Source of the DNA: Halichondria panicea
Taxonomy: Eukaryota > Porifera > Demospongiae > Suberitida > Halichondriidae
DNA length: 64,000 nt
NCBI RefSeq assembly: GCF_963675165.1
Contig: NC_087379.1
Location: 1,187,001-1,251,000, forward strand
Direction of reading: 5' to 3'
Below, in pieces: positions 46,201-58,300 of this stretch. The notes beneath the pieces were generated by a model. The model saw only the letters and a program-made list of their open reading frames with translations. It ran no database searches and was not told the origin of the DNA. Each line of letters starts with the position of its first letter. The first letter of the stretch is position 1. A program made the translations under genes and the position numbers.

Positions 46201-49200
46201 GATGAGCATCCGTCTTAGTGTTGATGGCACGTGTTAGAGTGTATCTAACCTTCATAATTATTATTACATTGCAGTGGGTAACTAGATGTAAATTTTTTTC
46301 TAGTAAAGATGGGCCAAACTCAGTGTGCTGCATGACTCGGTGGCTTGGTGGGGTCTAGGCGCCATGTTTCTAGTGATGGATATACATGTAGTAGACCATG
46401 CCGCAGCCTTACCCAACCTAGTGCACTGACATCACCAGCCTGTACATTTGGTAATACAACCACCAAATTATGTGCACATGTGTTAATGTGAACTTCGTAC
46501 ATAACTTATGTGAACTCACATGTATGTAACTCTAGAGGGTGCAGCTAATGCAGCATGGTTTGTGTATGCCTTGTCTAGAACTCTTTGTTGCCTCCCTGCC
46601 TAGGAATGTTGGTGAGGAGTTGGCCGAGGAGGGAGACAAAGTGGGAGCAGCTGTAGCCACCGCACAGACCAAGTTTATATCACAGGTTCAGAATCAGCGT
46701 TATTACATAAAATAATATTCATCAGTGTATTCACAGCAAGCCCCTCAGAGTGTATCATAAAGCTCTAACGTTAGTCACAGTTCTCCAGAAGTATTACATG
46801 TAGCTAAGATGATTTCTGCACACTTACATTAAAACTCTTCAAAAAATTAGCTAGGGTCACCCCAGTTTACACTTCCGTACAGATTAACTGCTAATGATAT
46901 CCCTGTACATTTGCCCCCCCCCCCCCCCCACTAAGCGTCCAGTATCACTCTTTGTAAACAAAACCTGTCCCCTCCACTGTCTGCAGATTGTCAAGAGGAA
47001 TGTGATAGAGAACCTTGTTCCCGTGGTGATAGCGACCAAACACCTACTGGAACGGAACCACTCCCCCCTCCTCAAGGACATGCTGGCTTATCTCAAGGAG
47101 CTCATGCAAGTACATATCGTGTACAGTTTATATTATAGTGTACCTATGTTGCAGTGTTAGCGACCCACGCTGCATTATCCATAGACAATAGAGAGTTGTG
47201 CCTTCTAATCTGGCATAATATCTTCTTCTCATCAGTCATTGGACCTCTTTATAAACCATGCATACAGTACTTCCTTTTTTGCTTTAGTATATCCTTACAT
47301 GCATATTTGATAATCCAGGAAGAATCCTAATAACGGGTATAGTCACATCTCTATCTCAGGCAGGGTTTTCTACTAGATTTTTAGCTCAGAGGGGAAATTT
47401 TACAAGAGGGTCCAGGGGTCCTCCCGGAAAATTTGTGTGCTTTAAACCATTAAGGAGAAAAGTTTTGTTATGGCATCATACATGTATTTTCAAATTTCTA
47501 GGGGCCGGGGAACTATATCTGTCAGGTGTTGATATAAGTACAATGTATGTGCAAAATGTATATGTTGTGACATTTAATTGTTATCTCTGGAGGGTCCATT
47601 GTCCACTTGATATTTTGATTTACTCAAAACAGTTCTTACCCCCCACCCCCTCTCCCCTGCACAGGACTATCGTCACGAGATCAGCGAGGTGCTGGCCTGT
47701 GACAAACAGCTGGCTGAGGAGATTGAGTTCGACCTCAAGCGCTATGAGGAGGAACAAAGAAAGACAGTGAAGACTCCAGCTGTCGTTACCCCTCATGCTC
47801 AAATGGTACTATAAAACTTCTTTTTTTATTCTCTTTAAAGTTTATCTTTTTCTCAGAGCTCTCCCTTGTTTTCTCCTACTGTTGTGGGTGGGGAAGTTGC
47901 CACGGTAACAGCAACCCCTCCGAAACTTCGGACCCCAGGTAGGAGATCGGCATGGAAACCAAAGACGACACCCACAATGACAGCCAAACTGAAGAGTGAG
48001 TTTCCTACAATAATTTTGTACTTCAGGCATTTTTTAAAGCCTTATCATAATTATGCAGCACGCATGTACATGTATGTGTTACTGTACAGTATGTACTTTT
48101 GTAAGCGCACTCTCAGTATGATGTAACTGTTCTCATATACATGTATACAGCCCCATTCAAAGTTCACATGGCCATGTCTCCACTGGTCATGACTCAGCGT
48201 AAAGCTCCACAGCCTCACAACCACACCACCCCCCGTCACACCAAACACGCCCCCACACACACCCTCATCAAGGACGTCTCCTCTCCTGCTGCCGCTAGAG
48301 CCAGAGCTAAGACAGTCAACAACTTTAACGGCAGTGTGAAGAAGCAGTCACACATCCCCCTACAGAGGGCAGTGCTGCTCTCCACAGGTGCTGTGTGTGT
48401 ATTGTGATAGTTACGAGAGTGTATCAATAGCGTGTGTACGTGTAGTTATGCTTTGTACTCCATAATTATACAACTATGGTGCCTTTAATCACTTACATAC
48501 ATGTATCTTCTTTGATTGGCTCTAACTTGAATTTTTGCTCTCAGGGTAAATTAAATGTAATGTCTTATTTATTATTCGAGTAGTTTCAGTAGCAACCTTT
48601 GAGTGCCCAAAAGCTACGTATAGAGGTATCAAACATTATGTACATAATTATAGCGTACAGTGCAAAATGTAGCTCTTGCGGAGAGGGGGGAGGGGAGGTC
48701 TTTTGAATTGTTTTGTAGACTACAATTTGTGCCTCCTAATATATTAGTTGTTTTCCTCCTCTCACAGCTTGTAAGAATGTTACTCACAGAGACAATGGAT
48801 GTGCTCCATTCACTGTGACTGACCCTGACCAGACACAACTACCTGGGAGGTCAGCCAGCACTCCTCATGGTGAGTGGGTGTGTGTTGAGGTGTGTGATGT
48901 GTGAGGGGTACAGCACTCCTCATGGTGAGTGGGTGTATGTGAGGTGTGTGATGTGTGAGGGGTACAGTACCCCTCATGGTGAGAGTGTGTATGTGAGGTG
49001 TGTGATGTGTGGGGTACAGCACTCCTCATGGTGAGTGGGTGTATGTGAGATGTGTGATGTGTGGGGTACAGCACCCCTCATAGTGAGAGTGTGTACGGTG
49101 GGGGTACATGGGGAACTCAGTTCAGTGCAGATGTGCACCATCATCCATATAGATACCAGGTTGTATTTTGGATTTGAGGCTAGTCTTTCAAGTTCATTCT

Positions 49201-49959
49201 TAGAGTTAGCTCTAACACTGTCACTGTGTATTACTGTGTATGTGTGTGTGCAAAAAGCAATTCCTGCTTCCATAGTGACCACTCTCCATTCCCTCCACTG
49301 CAGGTCTCCGTGAGTCCATCTCCTTCAACGTGAGCTCGTTAGTGCCCCCCTCCCCCATACCCCCAAACACCGCCCTCACTAGTTACACACCCTCACAAAA
49401 CCTGGCCTTCAAATCTGTCAACATGGGTGTCTCCATCAATATCACTAAGGTGGACTTGAGTGGGCAGGGGCACAAGAAGAGGCGTAGTGTGAGGGGTGTG
49501 GGTGTGAGGGCGGTAGGGCCAGTGATGAAGCTTCGGAGAGATGTGGACATCTTAATGACATCACCCGACAAAGAGTAAGTTAAATGCACGTATAATTTTG
49601 TGTTTGGCTGCATTGAAATGTACAATAGTTAATCTAAATACAGTCTAGAGAGTAGATTACCACAAAATAATGTGCGAGTAGTTGTACTTAATGTTGATTG
49701 GAACCTTTCTAAGAAATGGTGATGATACCATGAATGTAGGTGAGCTTATTCATTCACCTACACAATGGTATCAGTATCAGCACCATTTCTTAAAGGTTCC
49801 AATCAAAAGATATCAACATATAAGTATAGCTACTCACACATTGGTGGTAATCTACTCTCTCTAAGCTGGATGCACTGTAATAGACGTCAAATAATTTATG
49901 TCCTATTTGTTTTCTGCAGGCCCAAGAAACTGAAAAAGTGGAAAGTGAAACTGAAGTAG
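34219..49959 (+). CDS. NCAPD3: Condensin-2 complex subunit D3
   Basis: Thirty exons with GT-AG introns and consistent phases total 4452 nt, 1483 residues; human NCAPD3 has 1498. Exon starts: 34219, 34598, 34938, 35334, 35623, 36125, 36447, 36760, 37224, 37788, 38086, 38456, 38833, 39170, 39673, 40199, 40698, 41164, 41658, 42506, 45747, 46057, 46604, 46987, 47665, 47857, 48151, 48768, 49304, 49920. Family landmarks are [13 protein letters not shown] near the start, [92 protein letters not shown] and [13 protein letters not shown]. It is a HEAT-repeat subunit of condensin II, which compacts mitotic chromosomes. The tail has basic, Pro/Ser-rich sequence as in relatives. Intron 20 (42735-45746) holds a MITE and another gene. 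Confidence 0.96.
37315..37440 (+). repeat. 18-bp minisatellite starting at the NCAPD3 exon 9 donor
   Basis: Seven copies of GTCAGCCATAGAGCTGGA-like units follow the exon end directly. The exon 9 donor reads CCGAG|GTCAGC, and each later unit repeats GA|GTCAGC. Spacings are 21 bp for the first step and 18 bp thereafter, all multiples of three. Confidence 0.9.
38996..39143. repeat. MITE family 1, copy 2 (NCAPD3 intron 13)
   Basis: Ends CCGTATCACTAGAAT and ATTCTAGTAATACAG flanked by TA. The interior AATCAGCAGAAA and TTTGATGCTCACAAAACATT match copy 1 with deletions. Confidence 0.8.
39357..39470 (+). repeat. GT-rich repeat at the NCAPD3 exon 14 donor
   Basis: The intron opens with about three degenerate units of the form GGAGxGGGxxxxTCTGTGTGTGTG. 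The first unit overlaps the exon end GTGGAG|GTGGGC. Confidence 0.6.
40473..40543. repeat. Short hairpin element in NCAPD3 intron 16
   Basis: TAGCCTCGTTCCCAG and CTGGGAATGAGGCTA are inverted over 70 bp. A single similar end, CTGGGAACGAGGCTA, occurs at 31808-31822. Confidence 0.6.
41984..42183. repeat. MITE with G/C-run subterminal ends (NCAPD3 intron 19)
   Basis: GGTGTCATACAG at the left and CTGTATGACACC at the right, with runs of G and C inside them. 200 bp, no coding sequence. Confidence 0.75.
42828..43042. repeat. MITE family 1, copy 3, inverted (NCAPD3 intron 20)
   Basis: Ends CTGTATTACTAGAAT and ATTCTAGTAATAGGG with TA borders. The interior is the reverse complement of copy 1, for example TTTCTGCTGATTTGGCTC. 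Confidence 0.8.
43812..43819 (+). promoter_or_regulatory. TATA box of the nested gene
   Basis: TATAAAAG about 120 bases upstream of the ATG at 43933, inside NCAPD3 intron 20. Confidence 0.6.
43933..45147 (+). CDS. Secreted fibrinogen-related protein nested in NCAPD3 intron 20
   Basis: Two exons, 43933-44104 and 44312-45147 (phase 1), give 335 residues. Residues 1-21 are a signal peptide ([21 protein letters not shown]), followed by a short Cys-rich and helical segment ([20 protein letters not shown]). Exon 2 has a Pro-rich linker, then [24 protein letters not shown] and GGFMRVADF. These resemble the N-terminal part of fibrinogen-related domains (C..I......DG.Y......V.CD....GG...V), as in intelectins and tachylectins. 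The remainder ([37 protein letters not shown]) does not match a canonical fibrinogen C-terminus. It lies on the same strand as its host gene with its own TATA box. A lectin or immune role is possible but unproven. Confidence 0.8.
45431..45746 (+). repeat. 39-bp minisatellite ending at the NCAPD3 exon 21 acceptor
   Basis: Eight units of about 39 bp (TGTACTGTGTTGTGTTCTAR then CCACACCCTCTCCCTGTAG) lead into the true acceptor CTCTTTCTACAG|TGTAC. Every unit repeats the pyrimidine tract, the AG and the first exon bases TGTAC. Confidence 0.92.
48856..49090 (+). repeat. 52-55 bp minisatellite over the NCAPD3 exon 28 donor
   Basis: About four and a half units begin CAGCACTCCTCATG|GTGAGT. The first unit contains the last 14 bases of exon 28 and the real donor, and later units repeat both. 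Confidence 0.92.
49643..49866. repeat. Palindromic foldback element in the last NCAPD3 intron
   Basis: Left arm AGAGAGTAGATTACCAC through GGAACCTTTCTAAGAAATGG, right arm CCATTTCTTAAAGGTTCC through GGTGGTAATCTACTCTCT. The arms are about 100 bp each with a short loop. Confidence 0.85.
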
Positions 49960-50340
49960 AGTATAGCTGTAGATAGTACATCAACTGTAAGAGCCAATGT
50001 GCATTATAAATATAGTTACTCTTTTGTACTCAATGTTCATTCATAATTATTCTGATGGCTATGACATAACATTGTGAAGTTGAACAATAGGGGGAGTGGC
50101 TTGTATATACTATTGCAATGTCAGCACAAAACGATCGACGTACATGTATAATTATACGTACGTACCTTGCAGTGGACAATTTTATAAACCGTTACTGGCC
50201 GGCTGGATATGATAGCTATAGATATAGCTATAGGTTAATACTTTATCTACAGCATGATACAGATCTATATATACATGCATGTACAGGGCTGTGTATAGAT
50301 CTACATTAAAGTGTGTCAGATCATAGATTGAAGAGTTAGA
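49960..50340. other. Spacer after NCAPD3
   Basis: 3' flank of NCAPD3, AT-rich, no gene seen. Confidence 0.5.
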
Positions 50341-50354
50341 TAGAAAGTTAATTG

Positions 50355-50500
50355 AATTTTGAAGGGGAGGGGCTGCTCAAAGCTGAAACCTGTATCAACA
50401 AAGTGAACTCTTTCAACCAGGTCTCACCATTGGTCGTCTCCACACTCAATCGGCCTGCTGGTACTATAATTATATAGGGGAAATGGTGTAACCTCTATGC
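50355..50500. repeat. Segment duplicated at 58598-58720, left part
   Basis: Shared words are GGGGAGGGGCTGCTCA, TCTCACCATTGGTCGTCTCC, ACACTCA, GCCTGCTGG and ATGGTGTAACCTC. Homology stops where the LINE begins and resumes after it. Confidence 0.75.
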
Positions 50501-50509
50501 ATATATACA

Positions 50510-52875
50510 TTTGTTTTTCTTTCTAAGAGGAATAACCAACTTCATCAAAAAAACAATTGTGATTACGTGTTAAACTACTCCAAGGTAGAAAAAAAAGAAG
50601 GCTTATTAGGCTTTATGGAGGATGTCTATTAATACCAACTTGAGGATGTATCAGTTCTACAACCATGTTACTCCTGGAATCTCACTAAAGACATTATTAC
50701 CAATGCTTGCCTTCAATTTGTTCCAGGATCCCTACTGTCACATCTCCTAGATGGTTTACCTCTGAGATCAGACACAACCTAAATAAAGTCAAGTCTTTAA
50801 GGAAACGTATTGGATCTTCAAGCACACCCTATCTACTCAACAAGCTTGTGGAAATGGAAAATAACTTAACCTCTCAAATGATGGAGGCCAAGAGCACATT
50901 CATAACAGGTCTAACTAAAACCTTCAATAAGCAACCGAAGAAGCTATACAGCTATATTAGCAGCTTAAGCGACAATAGACCAAATATGCAATACATCATG
51001 TATAAGGGCTGTCCACTCTCTGACATGTCCTCTGCTTTCAATGATTTCTTTAACTCTACCTTCACAACAAGCGATTTTGAGTTACCACCTATTTGGTCCT
51101 TATCACCACCTTCAGTACAATTAAAAAATGAATTTACTGCAGAAGATGTTCGTCAAGCTCTCATTGCCTTGAACCCCAATAAGGCTATGGGTTGTGATCA
51201 GATTCACCCATTAATCTTGAAGTTATGTGCCAGTCCATTGTCTACCCCTCTTTACAATATATTTCGTACTTCTCTAAATTCAGCTATTCTACCAGACGAA
51301 TGGAAGGTACACAAAATTTGTCCCATTCCTAAGAAGAAAAATCCTTGTTCTGTTGAAAATTTCAGACCAATATCTTTGTTGTGCATTGTAGGAAAGGTGC
51401 TTGAGAGGCTGGTCTATGATAAAATTATAGATTTCATTAAAGGCAAAATCTCTTAATGCCAACATGGATTCTTGAAGAATAGATCTTGCTTATCTCAATT
51501 GTTGTGTTCCTATGCTTTTATCCAAGAAGAAATTGAAAATAGCTGTGCTGTTGATGCTGTTTATTTAGATTTTAAAAAAGCTTTTGACTCCGTTGGTCAT
51601 AATGAGTTACTTTTCAAGCTTTGGAAATTAGGAATAACAGGCCCATTATGGCTTTGGTTCAAGGAATATTTGTCACAGAGAGTTCATTATGTAACAATGG
51701 AAAATAAAAGCTCAACTATGTTACCTGTAAAGTCTGGAGTACCACAAGGCAGTATCTTAGGTCCTATACTATTCCTAGTATACATCAATGACTTACCTGA
51801 CTGTATCCAGAATTCTAAGTGTTTCTTGTTCGCTGATGATACGAAACTGTTGAAATCCTTTAGAGATATACAAGGGACGAAATTCTTATGCAAGATGATT
51901 TGAATGCTTTGAGTTTATGGTGTGAAAAGTGGAATATCGGACTCAATGTGTCCAAATGCAAAACTATTAGACTATCGTTGAAGCAAACTGAAGAAACTAG
52001 TCATTACTCTGTTCAGGATAACACCATAGAACAAGTCAATTCTTATCGTGACTTAGGGATAACAGTTACGCAAGATCTCTCATGGTCTCAACAGCATAGT
52101 AAAATATGTGGAAAGGCTTACATGTCACTCAATCTTATTAGAAGAATCATTCCAACAAACTATTCAACTAATTTAAAGAAACAATTATATCTGTCTCTTG
52201 TCAGAACTCACTTAACATAATTATTGCTCGCAGTTGTGGAGACCTAAATTAATAAAGGATATCAAGTCACTAGAAAAAGTGCAACGCAGAGCCACCAAAT
52301 ATATCCTTAATGATTATGTATCAGACTACAAAGCAAGACTCTGCAAATTAAAGTTATTGCCCCTCATGAGATGGTTTGAACTGCAAGATATCATGTTTAT
52401 TGTGAAATGTATGCAGCAGCAGTCGGATGATATAAGAGAACTAGTATCTTTCACTTCATCCAAAACCAGGGCAGGCTGCTCAGGCCATTCCCTTCAAATT
52501 AAATTTGCTAGAAATAACTATTCAAGACACTTCTACTTTATTAGAATTGCAAAAGTATGGAATAAATTGCCGTCAAATTTAATAAATCTAGATTCATCTC
52601 TAGAACAATCAAGAAAAAGACTCTGGACTTTTTAGTGTCAGATTTTCTAGAAAACTTTGACACAAATAACTTATGTTCCTTTCATATGGTTCATATGGCT
52701 CTAAATGTCATCTATATAGGCTCCTCTGTTAACTATTCTTATCACTCTATAGATTATATAATTTACATCAGCTGCTCCAATGTTGGAGTAAGTCTGTCAG
52801 CTATTTCCTTCTCACCCAATCTTTTCACTTAATTTCTTTTGTGCATAGCTGTAAAGTTCACATAATAATAATAAA
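50510..52875 (+). mobile_element. 5'-truncated, decayed non-LTR retrotransposon (LINE)
   Basis: Successive open segments (50707-51456, 51472-51903, 51888-52220, 52234-52635) together show a LINE reverse transcriptase. Features are P-R-W-F near the start, NPNKAMGCDQIHPLILK, NFRPISLLCIVGKVLERLV, YLDFKKAFDSVGHNELL, SGVPQGSILGPILFLVYIND, the catalytic FADDTKL, and the C-terminal LEKVQRRATKYI and RIAKVWNKLP. No endonuclease domain was seen, so the 5' end is missing. A stop at about 51454, a shift near 51890 and a break near 52218 show it is inactive. The 3' end has AATAATAATAAATA, a CR1/Jockey-like short-repeat tail. CR1/Jockey affinity is a judgement by motif style. Confidence 0.88.
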
Positions 52876-52907
52876 TACTTTAGCTATAGATCTACTATAG
52901 AGACTCT

Positions 52908-53204
52908 ATATCTATAGCCATTGGCATGAGTTTGTTCTGAAATTGTGTACTCTAACTCAATGCCAATGGCTAGATATAGAATGAAGCCACTGATCAGCTA
53001 ATTTTCTTGCTGCTTGCATGTTCTTGTATTCCCCCTTTGCCAGTGGTCATTACTAGAGCCTATATACTATACTATAGGCTATAGTAATGACCATGCACTG
53101 GCAAAGTATACTCAAATATACTAACACCAGTATAATAGTGCACCTTTAGCTATAGGCTATAGCTAGAGGCTATAGGTAGAGGTGCACTACTGGTGTTAGT
53201 ATAT
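52908..53204. repeat. Three successive hairpins after the LINE
   Basis: The inverted repeats are 52915-52975 (AGCCATTGGCATGAGT / ACTCAATGCCAATGGCT), 53035-53106 (CTTTGCCAGTGGTCATTACT / AGTAATGACCATGCACTGGC) and 53117-53204 (ACTAACACCAG / CTGGTGTTAGT). The single-copy counterpart near 58760-59000 lacks the perfect arms. Confidence 0.75.
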
Positions 53205-53244
53205 AATTATGGCCTACTGTACATGCGTGGGGCTGGTATTCCTC

Positions 53245-53459
53245 TAGGCCCTGGAAAATTATGCTGGCATAATTTGGGGGATTATGTTGAATCTCGCAAG
53301 AGATAATTTTTTGTTACTAGATCTACTGCTGAAAAAAGATTTATTCATGGTGTCAATATGGGGCATAATGGGTTCTTTCGAGAAGCATGATAGGTTGAAT
53401 TTGGGTCACTGCTCGAAATCATAATAGGCAGAAAAAAGAGCATAATTTTCCAGGACCTA
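53245..53459. repeat. MITE of about 215 bp
   Basis: TAGGCCCTGGAAAATTATGC at the left and GCATAATTTTCCAGGACCTA at the right are inverted copies. No coding sequence. Confidence 0.8.
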
Positions 53460-53746
53460 CCACCCTCCCTGTGACTGTGTGTGGGCAGACTGTGTCAGTT
53501 AGTAATGTGAGTGTGACCTACCAACAACAGGCAGTGTTGGGATGCTCTCGATCTGAGTCTATTTGATCAGTGTCTCAAAATCTTTCCACCACTCCATCCT
53601 CTACCCCATGCACTCTCTACCCTATACACACAGTTTTAACCTCACTGCCTCACTGACTCTAGTTGCCTCTAGATCTAACCACTCGGACCATAGATAGACT
53701 ACTCTATCTATGCTCGGACATTGCAGCATACAGATGCACCACACAT

Positions 53747-53960
53747 GGCCCCACACACATCCTCACCAAGGACGCCTCCTCTCCTCACAACCACACCATC
53801 CCTCGTCACACCACACATGCCAAGGACATCTCCTCTCCTGCTGCTGCTAGAGCCAGAGCTAAGACAGTCAACAACTTCGAGGGCAGTGTGAAGAAGCAAT
53901 CACACATTCCCCTACAGAGGGCAGTGCTGCTCTCCACAGGTGCTGTGTGTGTATTGTGAT
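53747..53960 (+). pseudogene. DNA-level copy of NCAPD3 exon 27
   Basis: From CCCCACACACATCCTCACCA to CTCTCCACAGGTGCTGTGTG this matches 48245-48405, including the exon 27 donor and intron bases beyond it. It is therefore a genomic duplication, not a retrocopy. It contains an extra internal repeat of the AAGGAC.TCTCCTCTCCT segment. The frame is still open through [20 protein letters not shown], but no neighbouring exons accompany it. Confidence 0.85.
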
Positions 53961-54837
53961 TTCATAGTTAACTTAAGGCCATAATTATAATTAGCAATTG
54001 TCTCCTGAGAAATATAAGTACAATTATTATTATTGCTTTTTAATAAGTGCTGACATCAGCGTTTTACATTCAAATTGCACAGGAAGCGACTCATCACCGA
54101 CTGTGCAGATATTTTTCCATATTGCACACCCGGAAGTATTATTGCACACTTGTTATTGCACACTAGGAAGTGATTCTTATTTGGAATAAAACGTTTTCAG
54201 CAGTGAGAGAACAAGAAAAACATAGTTTACACACTTATAATCATGCATTGCAATGTTTATCAGTCTCTTTTCTTGTTTTCTGATGCTCTGTATCACTTCT
54301 GTGCTCTTTTTGCAGTGAAGCTGAGGGTCAGGAGGTTGTCAGTATTCATATTTAATGCATCAAACAGGCATCAGTGTTGGGAGTGGGTGCTTTGAGCGGA
54401 GTATTGCACATGTAGAAGTGTACTGCACCACCATATAAGCCTGTTCAGGCTTGTATAAAGTCGTTTTGGCTTCAAAAACGGTTGTCACACTTTTCTTCAG
54501 TTATAGCGGTGCATGTTTCCTCTTCTGATACACTGGAGCCACTGGAGCATGATAGAAAGCAAGCACATGCTGTTTATCCTTCAGAACTATCCATTTTCAA
54601 AACGGGTTGCTGGTTGTCAACGTTTTTCTTGTCTGTTCTCTACAAAATCTTTAAGTAGCCTTCTGCAAGCTCTCTTGGTGTTCTAGAGTCTTATTTCTTT
54701 GTCTTTCTAGCTGTTTTCTTTCTCTTAAACTAGTCTTCAACTGGGAGTGTTGCTACGCATTCTTCTGGTTGATAAAGCAACCGCATGTTGCGCATGCGCA
54801 GATTCAACCTGCATTTTGGTTGCCAAGCAATAAATGC
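53961..54837. other. Gene-free spacer
   Basis: No gene is supported. ATTGCACAC recurs three times around 54118-54165. Confidence 0.45.
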
Positions 54838-54960
54838 ATTATCCCATGGATACTGATGATTATCACTCGTCCGTGCCTAGTAACTGTCACTCGTGCCTTG
54901 CAGGCACTCGTGCAGTTACTGGCACAGACTCGTGATAATCTTCAGTATCCATAGGATAAT
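54838..54960. repeat. 123-bp near-perfect palindrome
   Basis: ATTATCCCATGGATACTGA to TCAGTATCCATAGGATAAT, with the centre CACTCGTGCCTTGCAGGCAC. Arms are about 55 bp, a foldback element. Confidence 0.85.
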
Positions 54961-55310
54961 ATCATATTATATACGTGACTTATTTGTAATACAAGCATTT
55001 ACCTTATAGAGATGTATGTAGTGAGTGCATATGTGGATTCATTGTTAATTGTTTTGTACTCAATGTTTGTCATTCTGTGTCTGATGTATTCACAGGAGAG
55101 GCTTGTAATTATCCAGATCAGTTTAAGTTTAAAGCTATTATAATTATCTTCTGTATAGTCTTGGTCCTGTACTGTATACTGAGTAAGTCAAATGCTCTAG
55201 AATCTTCTCTGGTAACAAAAGTGGTTTTGTAATTCTCAGAGAGTGCTCGTGTAGATGTATGTACATCATCTACAATAATTTATTCTTTCCCCAACTAAAC
55301 AAAGTAACGA

Positions 55311-58300
55311 ATGACAATGGCTGTAAATCCACAAGCTTTCGAGCAGTTCACTCTGAGACAAATTCGCATCACTGAGAATGAGTTTGGACATGGTTCCTAC
55401 GCTGTTGTCATGGAGCTAGAGTATCGAGGACTGAAATGTGCCGGCAAGAAGCTTTACCGAGTTCTCTACGAGACTGGAATCGGGCATGCAGCACGAAGGT
55501 ATCTGGAGGAGTGTCGCCTGCTCAGTCAAACTAGGCACCCCAACATTGTACAGTTTCTGGGAGTCTGTTTTGAGGAAGGCTCTCAGTTCCCCATCCTAGT
55601 CATGGAGTTCCTCCCTACCAACTTGACCAGCTGTCTCGAACGCTACGGTATTCTCCCCGATGAGATCAACTTCTCCATCCTCCATGACGTCTCACTGGGC
55701 CTGGTCTACCTCCATGGCCAAACACCAATCATTGTGCACAGAGATCTCTCAGCCAACAATGTCCTCTTGTCCACCAACATGACGGCAAAGATATCTGATC
55801 TTGGGGTTGCTCGAATATTGAACCTGACCCCCCTTCAAGTGAGTCGAATGACGGAGACCCCTGGTACCCCAGCGTACATGCCCCCCGAAGTGATGGTTGC
55901 CAACCCCCACTATGACACCAGTGTGGATGTGTTCTCCTTTGGGATCATGATGATTCACACCTTCACAGCAGAGTGGCCACTACCAAGTATCGGCCCCACC
56001 AGAATCGATCCTGCTAATCCCAATGGTCTGATACCAGTGACGGAAGCTGAACGACGTGAAGAGTTTTTTCGAAAGATTCCCCCAGACCACCCTCTGATGG
56101 ATCTCATCATGCGCTGTCTCAGCAACAACTCTCAGCAAAGACCTAGAGCAGTGGAGATAGTGGGTCGGATGGTGGGTGTGGTAATTGAATACCCTCCCTC
56201 CTTTGAGAACAGAGTGGAGATGCTCCAGCGAGTGAGTGCCCTACTGACAGAGAAGAGAGAGCTTGAGGAGGAGGTTGTGAGGAAGGACTCGGCAATCCAG
56301 GAGAAAGCAGGAGAGAACGAGGCACTGGCGGAGGAGAAAAGACGACAAAATGAAGAAATTGAAAACACTGTCGAGCGTATCCAGTTGGTGCACTCTGTGG
56401 AAATTAATCAGCTCAAAATGGGTAATGACAACCATGTAACTGAACATAGTGTAGAGATAGAGGATCTCAGAGTTGAATTGGAGCTCAAAGAATCATTGGC
56501 TGCCACAAAAGATGCACTAGTGACCTCTAAAGATACTACCATCGCTAGGTTAGAAACTCGATGTAAGCAACTCACTGAAGAGGTGGAGCAACAAATTGCC
56601 AACGTCAACTACACTCATAACGAGCTTGTATCTAAAGCTACGAAAATAGCTCAACTGGAAACAGATGTCACCAATCTCACTGCACAAGTGGAACAGGAGC
56701 TAGTAGACAAAAACTCTATTATCGCTGACAAAGATTCGACTATTGCTCATAAAGATTTGACTATCGCTGACAAAGATTCGACTATCGCTCACAGAGATTC
56801 GATGCTTGCCTCCAAGGACACTTCCCTTCAGAAGAATAAAACCACCATTCAGAGTTTAAACAACCAACTCACCAAAACTAGAGACTACCTGACCAGCAAA
56901 CCACAGGTGAGCTCATCAACACTGTACCACTAAGTGCACACATCTAAAATATGATACCGTCTTATTTTCTTATTATATCGCCAATCTAATAGTATAGTAC
57001 TAGTGTTCCAATTAAGTGTTGGGGTGATGTCTAGATTAGAATGAAAGTTGTTCTGTATAATAATGCATAATCGAGGTGATAATTATAATTTAATAATAAT
57101 GTTTGTCATTTGACGTTTACATTGATAGGAGATTAGGGTTACCACTCTATAAGTGCACAAATCTACCTTCTTTTTTTATAACTATGTATCGTCACCCTAA
57201 TGGAAGTTCCAAGTCTTTTTCCGCAAAAGTTTTTTTGGTGCCTATAATTATATTCGAATAACTTTTTGCGTTATATTAATCGAGGCTATGTGGCTTTTCA
57301 GTACATGTAGCTACTTAGTATTAGCGTCAGAAATTGGACTACTGTCAGGATATTCAGCTATATGTCATTTGTATGCTACTTGTCCTCAATTGCATGCAAT
57401 ACAAGTTATTGACTCTCTGTATTCTCCAGTCCCTACAGGTTCAGTTGTCCTACAGTCAGTGCTCTGAGGCTCCAGTGAAGATGATAGGTGGGCGAGCGAT
57501 AACCATCAATGGCAAGGTCTGCTATGGTGGAGGAGACTGTTATGACGATGATGACACGTACTGTGTCCACTGTTACGATCCGCCACAAGACGTTTGGTCA
57601 ACTCTGCCCAGACTTCCTGTAAAATTTTTTGGTCTAGGGGAGGTCAAAGGTGAACTGGTAGTAGTTAGCGGTGTGGATTCATCCGGATCTGCATCCAACG
57701 TGGTACATGTATTTAACAAAAGAAAGAACTGGAAACAGACGATCCCACCCATGCCCACAGCGAGGGAGTGGCCAGCAATCGTTAGTCTCCCAACACATCT
57801 GGTCGTAGCAGGAGGTCGGTTGGGCTGTGGTGACTACACTGATAATGTTGAGATCTACAACATCAGCACCTCCCAGTGGAGCGAGACAAACAGACTACCG
57901 TATGCTTGTGAAGACCAAAGAGGAATTGTCTACAACAACACAGTGTACCTAATGGGGGGATCTGACGGGATTAATCTAAATAAGGTGCTAGCTGCTCAAG
58001 TCGACAAGCTCATCTCAGCAGACCGACAGGATGATGGGAGTACCAACAAAGCCGACTCTGTCTGGAATACAATATCCAGCACACCGTTTTACGTGCCCTC
58101 CCCTGTAACGATATCCGACACCCTTTTTGCTGTTAGTGGAGTTGATAGTGGTGAAGCCACTCAAAGGATCTACGCCTACTCATCCTCGATGGACTCCTGG
58201 CTCTACGTTGGTGATCTACCATCTCCTATAGCAGGCACTGCCACTGTGTCACTGCCTCCAACACAGTGCCTTATGATCGGAGGAGAAGACGAAAACACTG

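Noticed and set aside
37315-49090. Regular repeats that might be taken for CRISPR arrays
   Set aside because: Units are contiguous without unique spacers, lie in introns of an animal gene and overlap its splice sites.
48810-49282. Minus-strand frames with [13 protein letters not shown] repeats
   Set aside because: Antisense reading of the exon 28 donor minisatellite.
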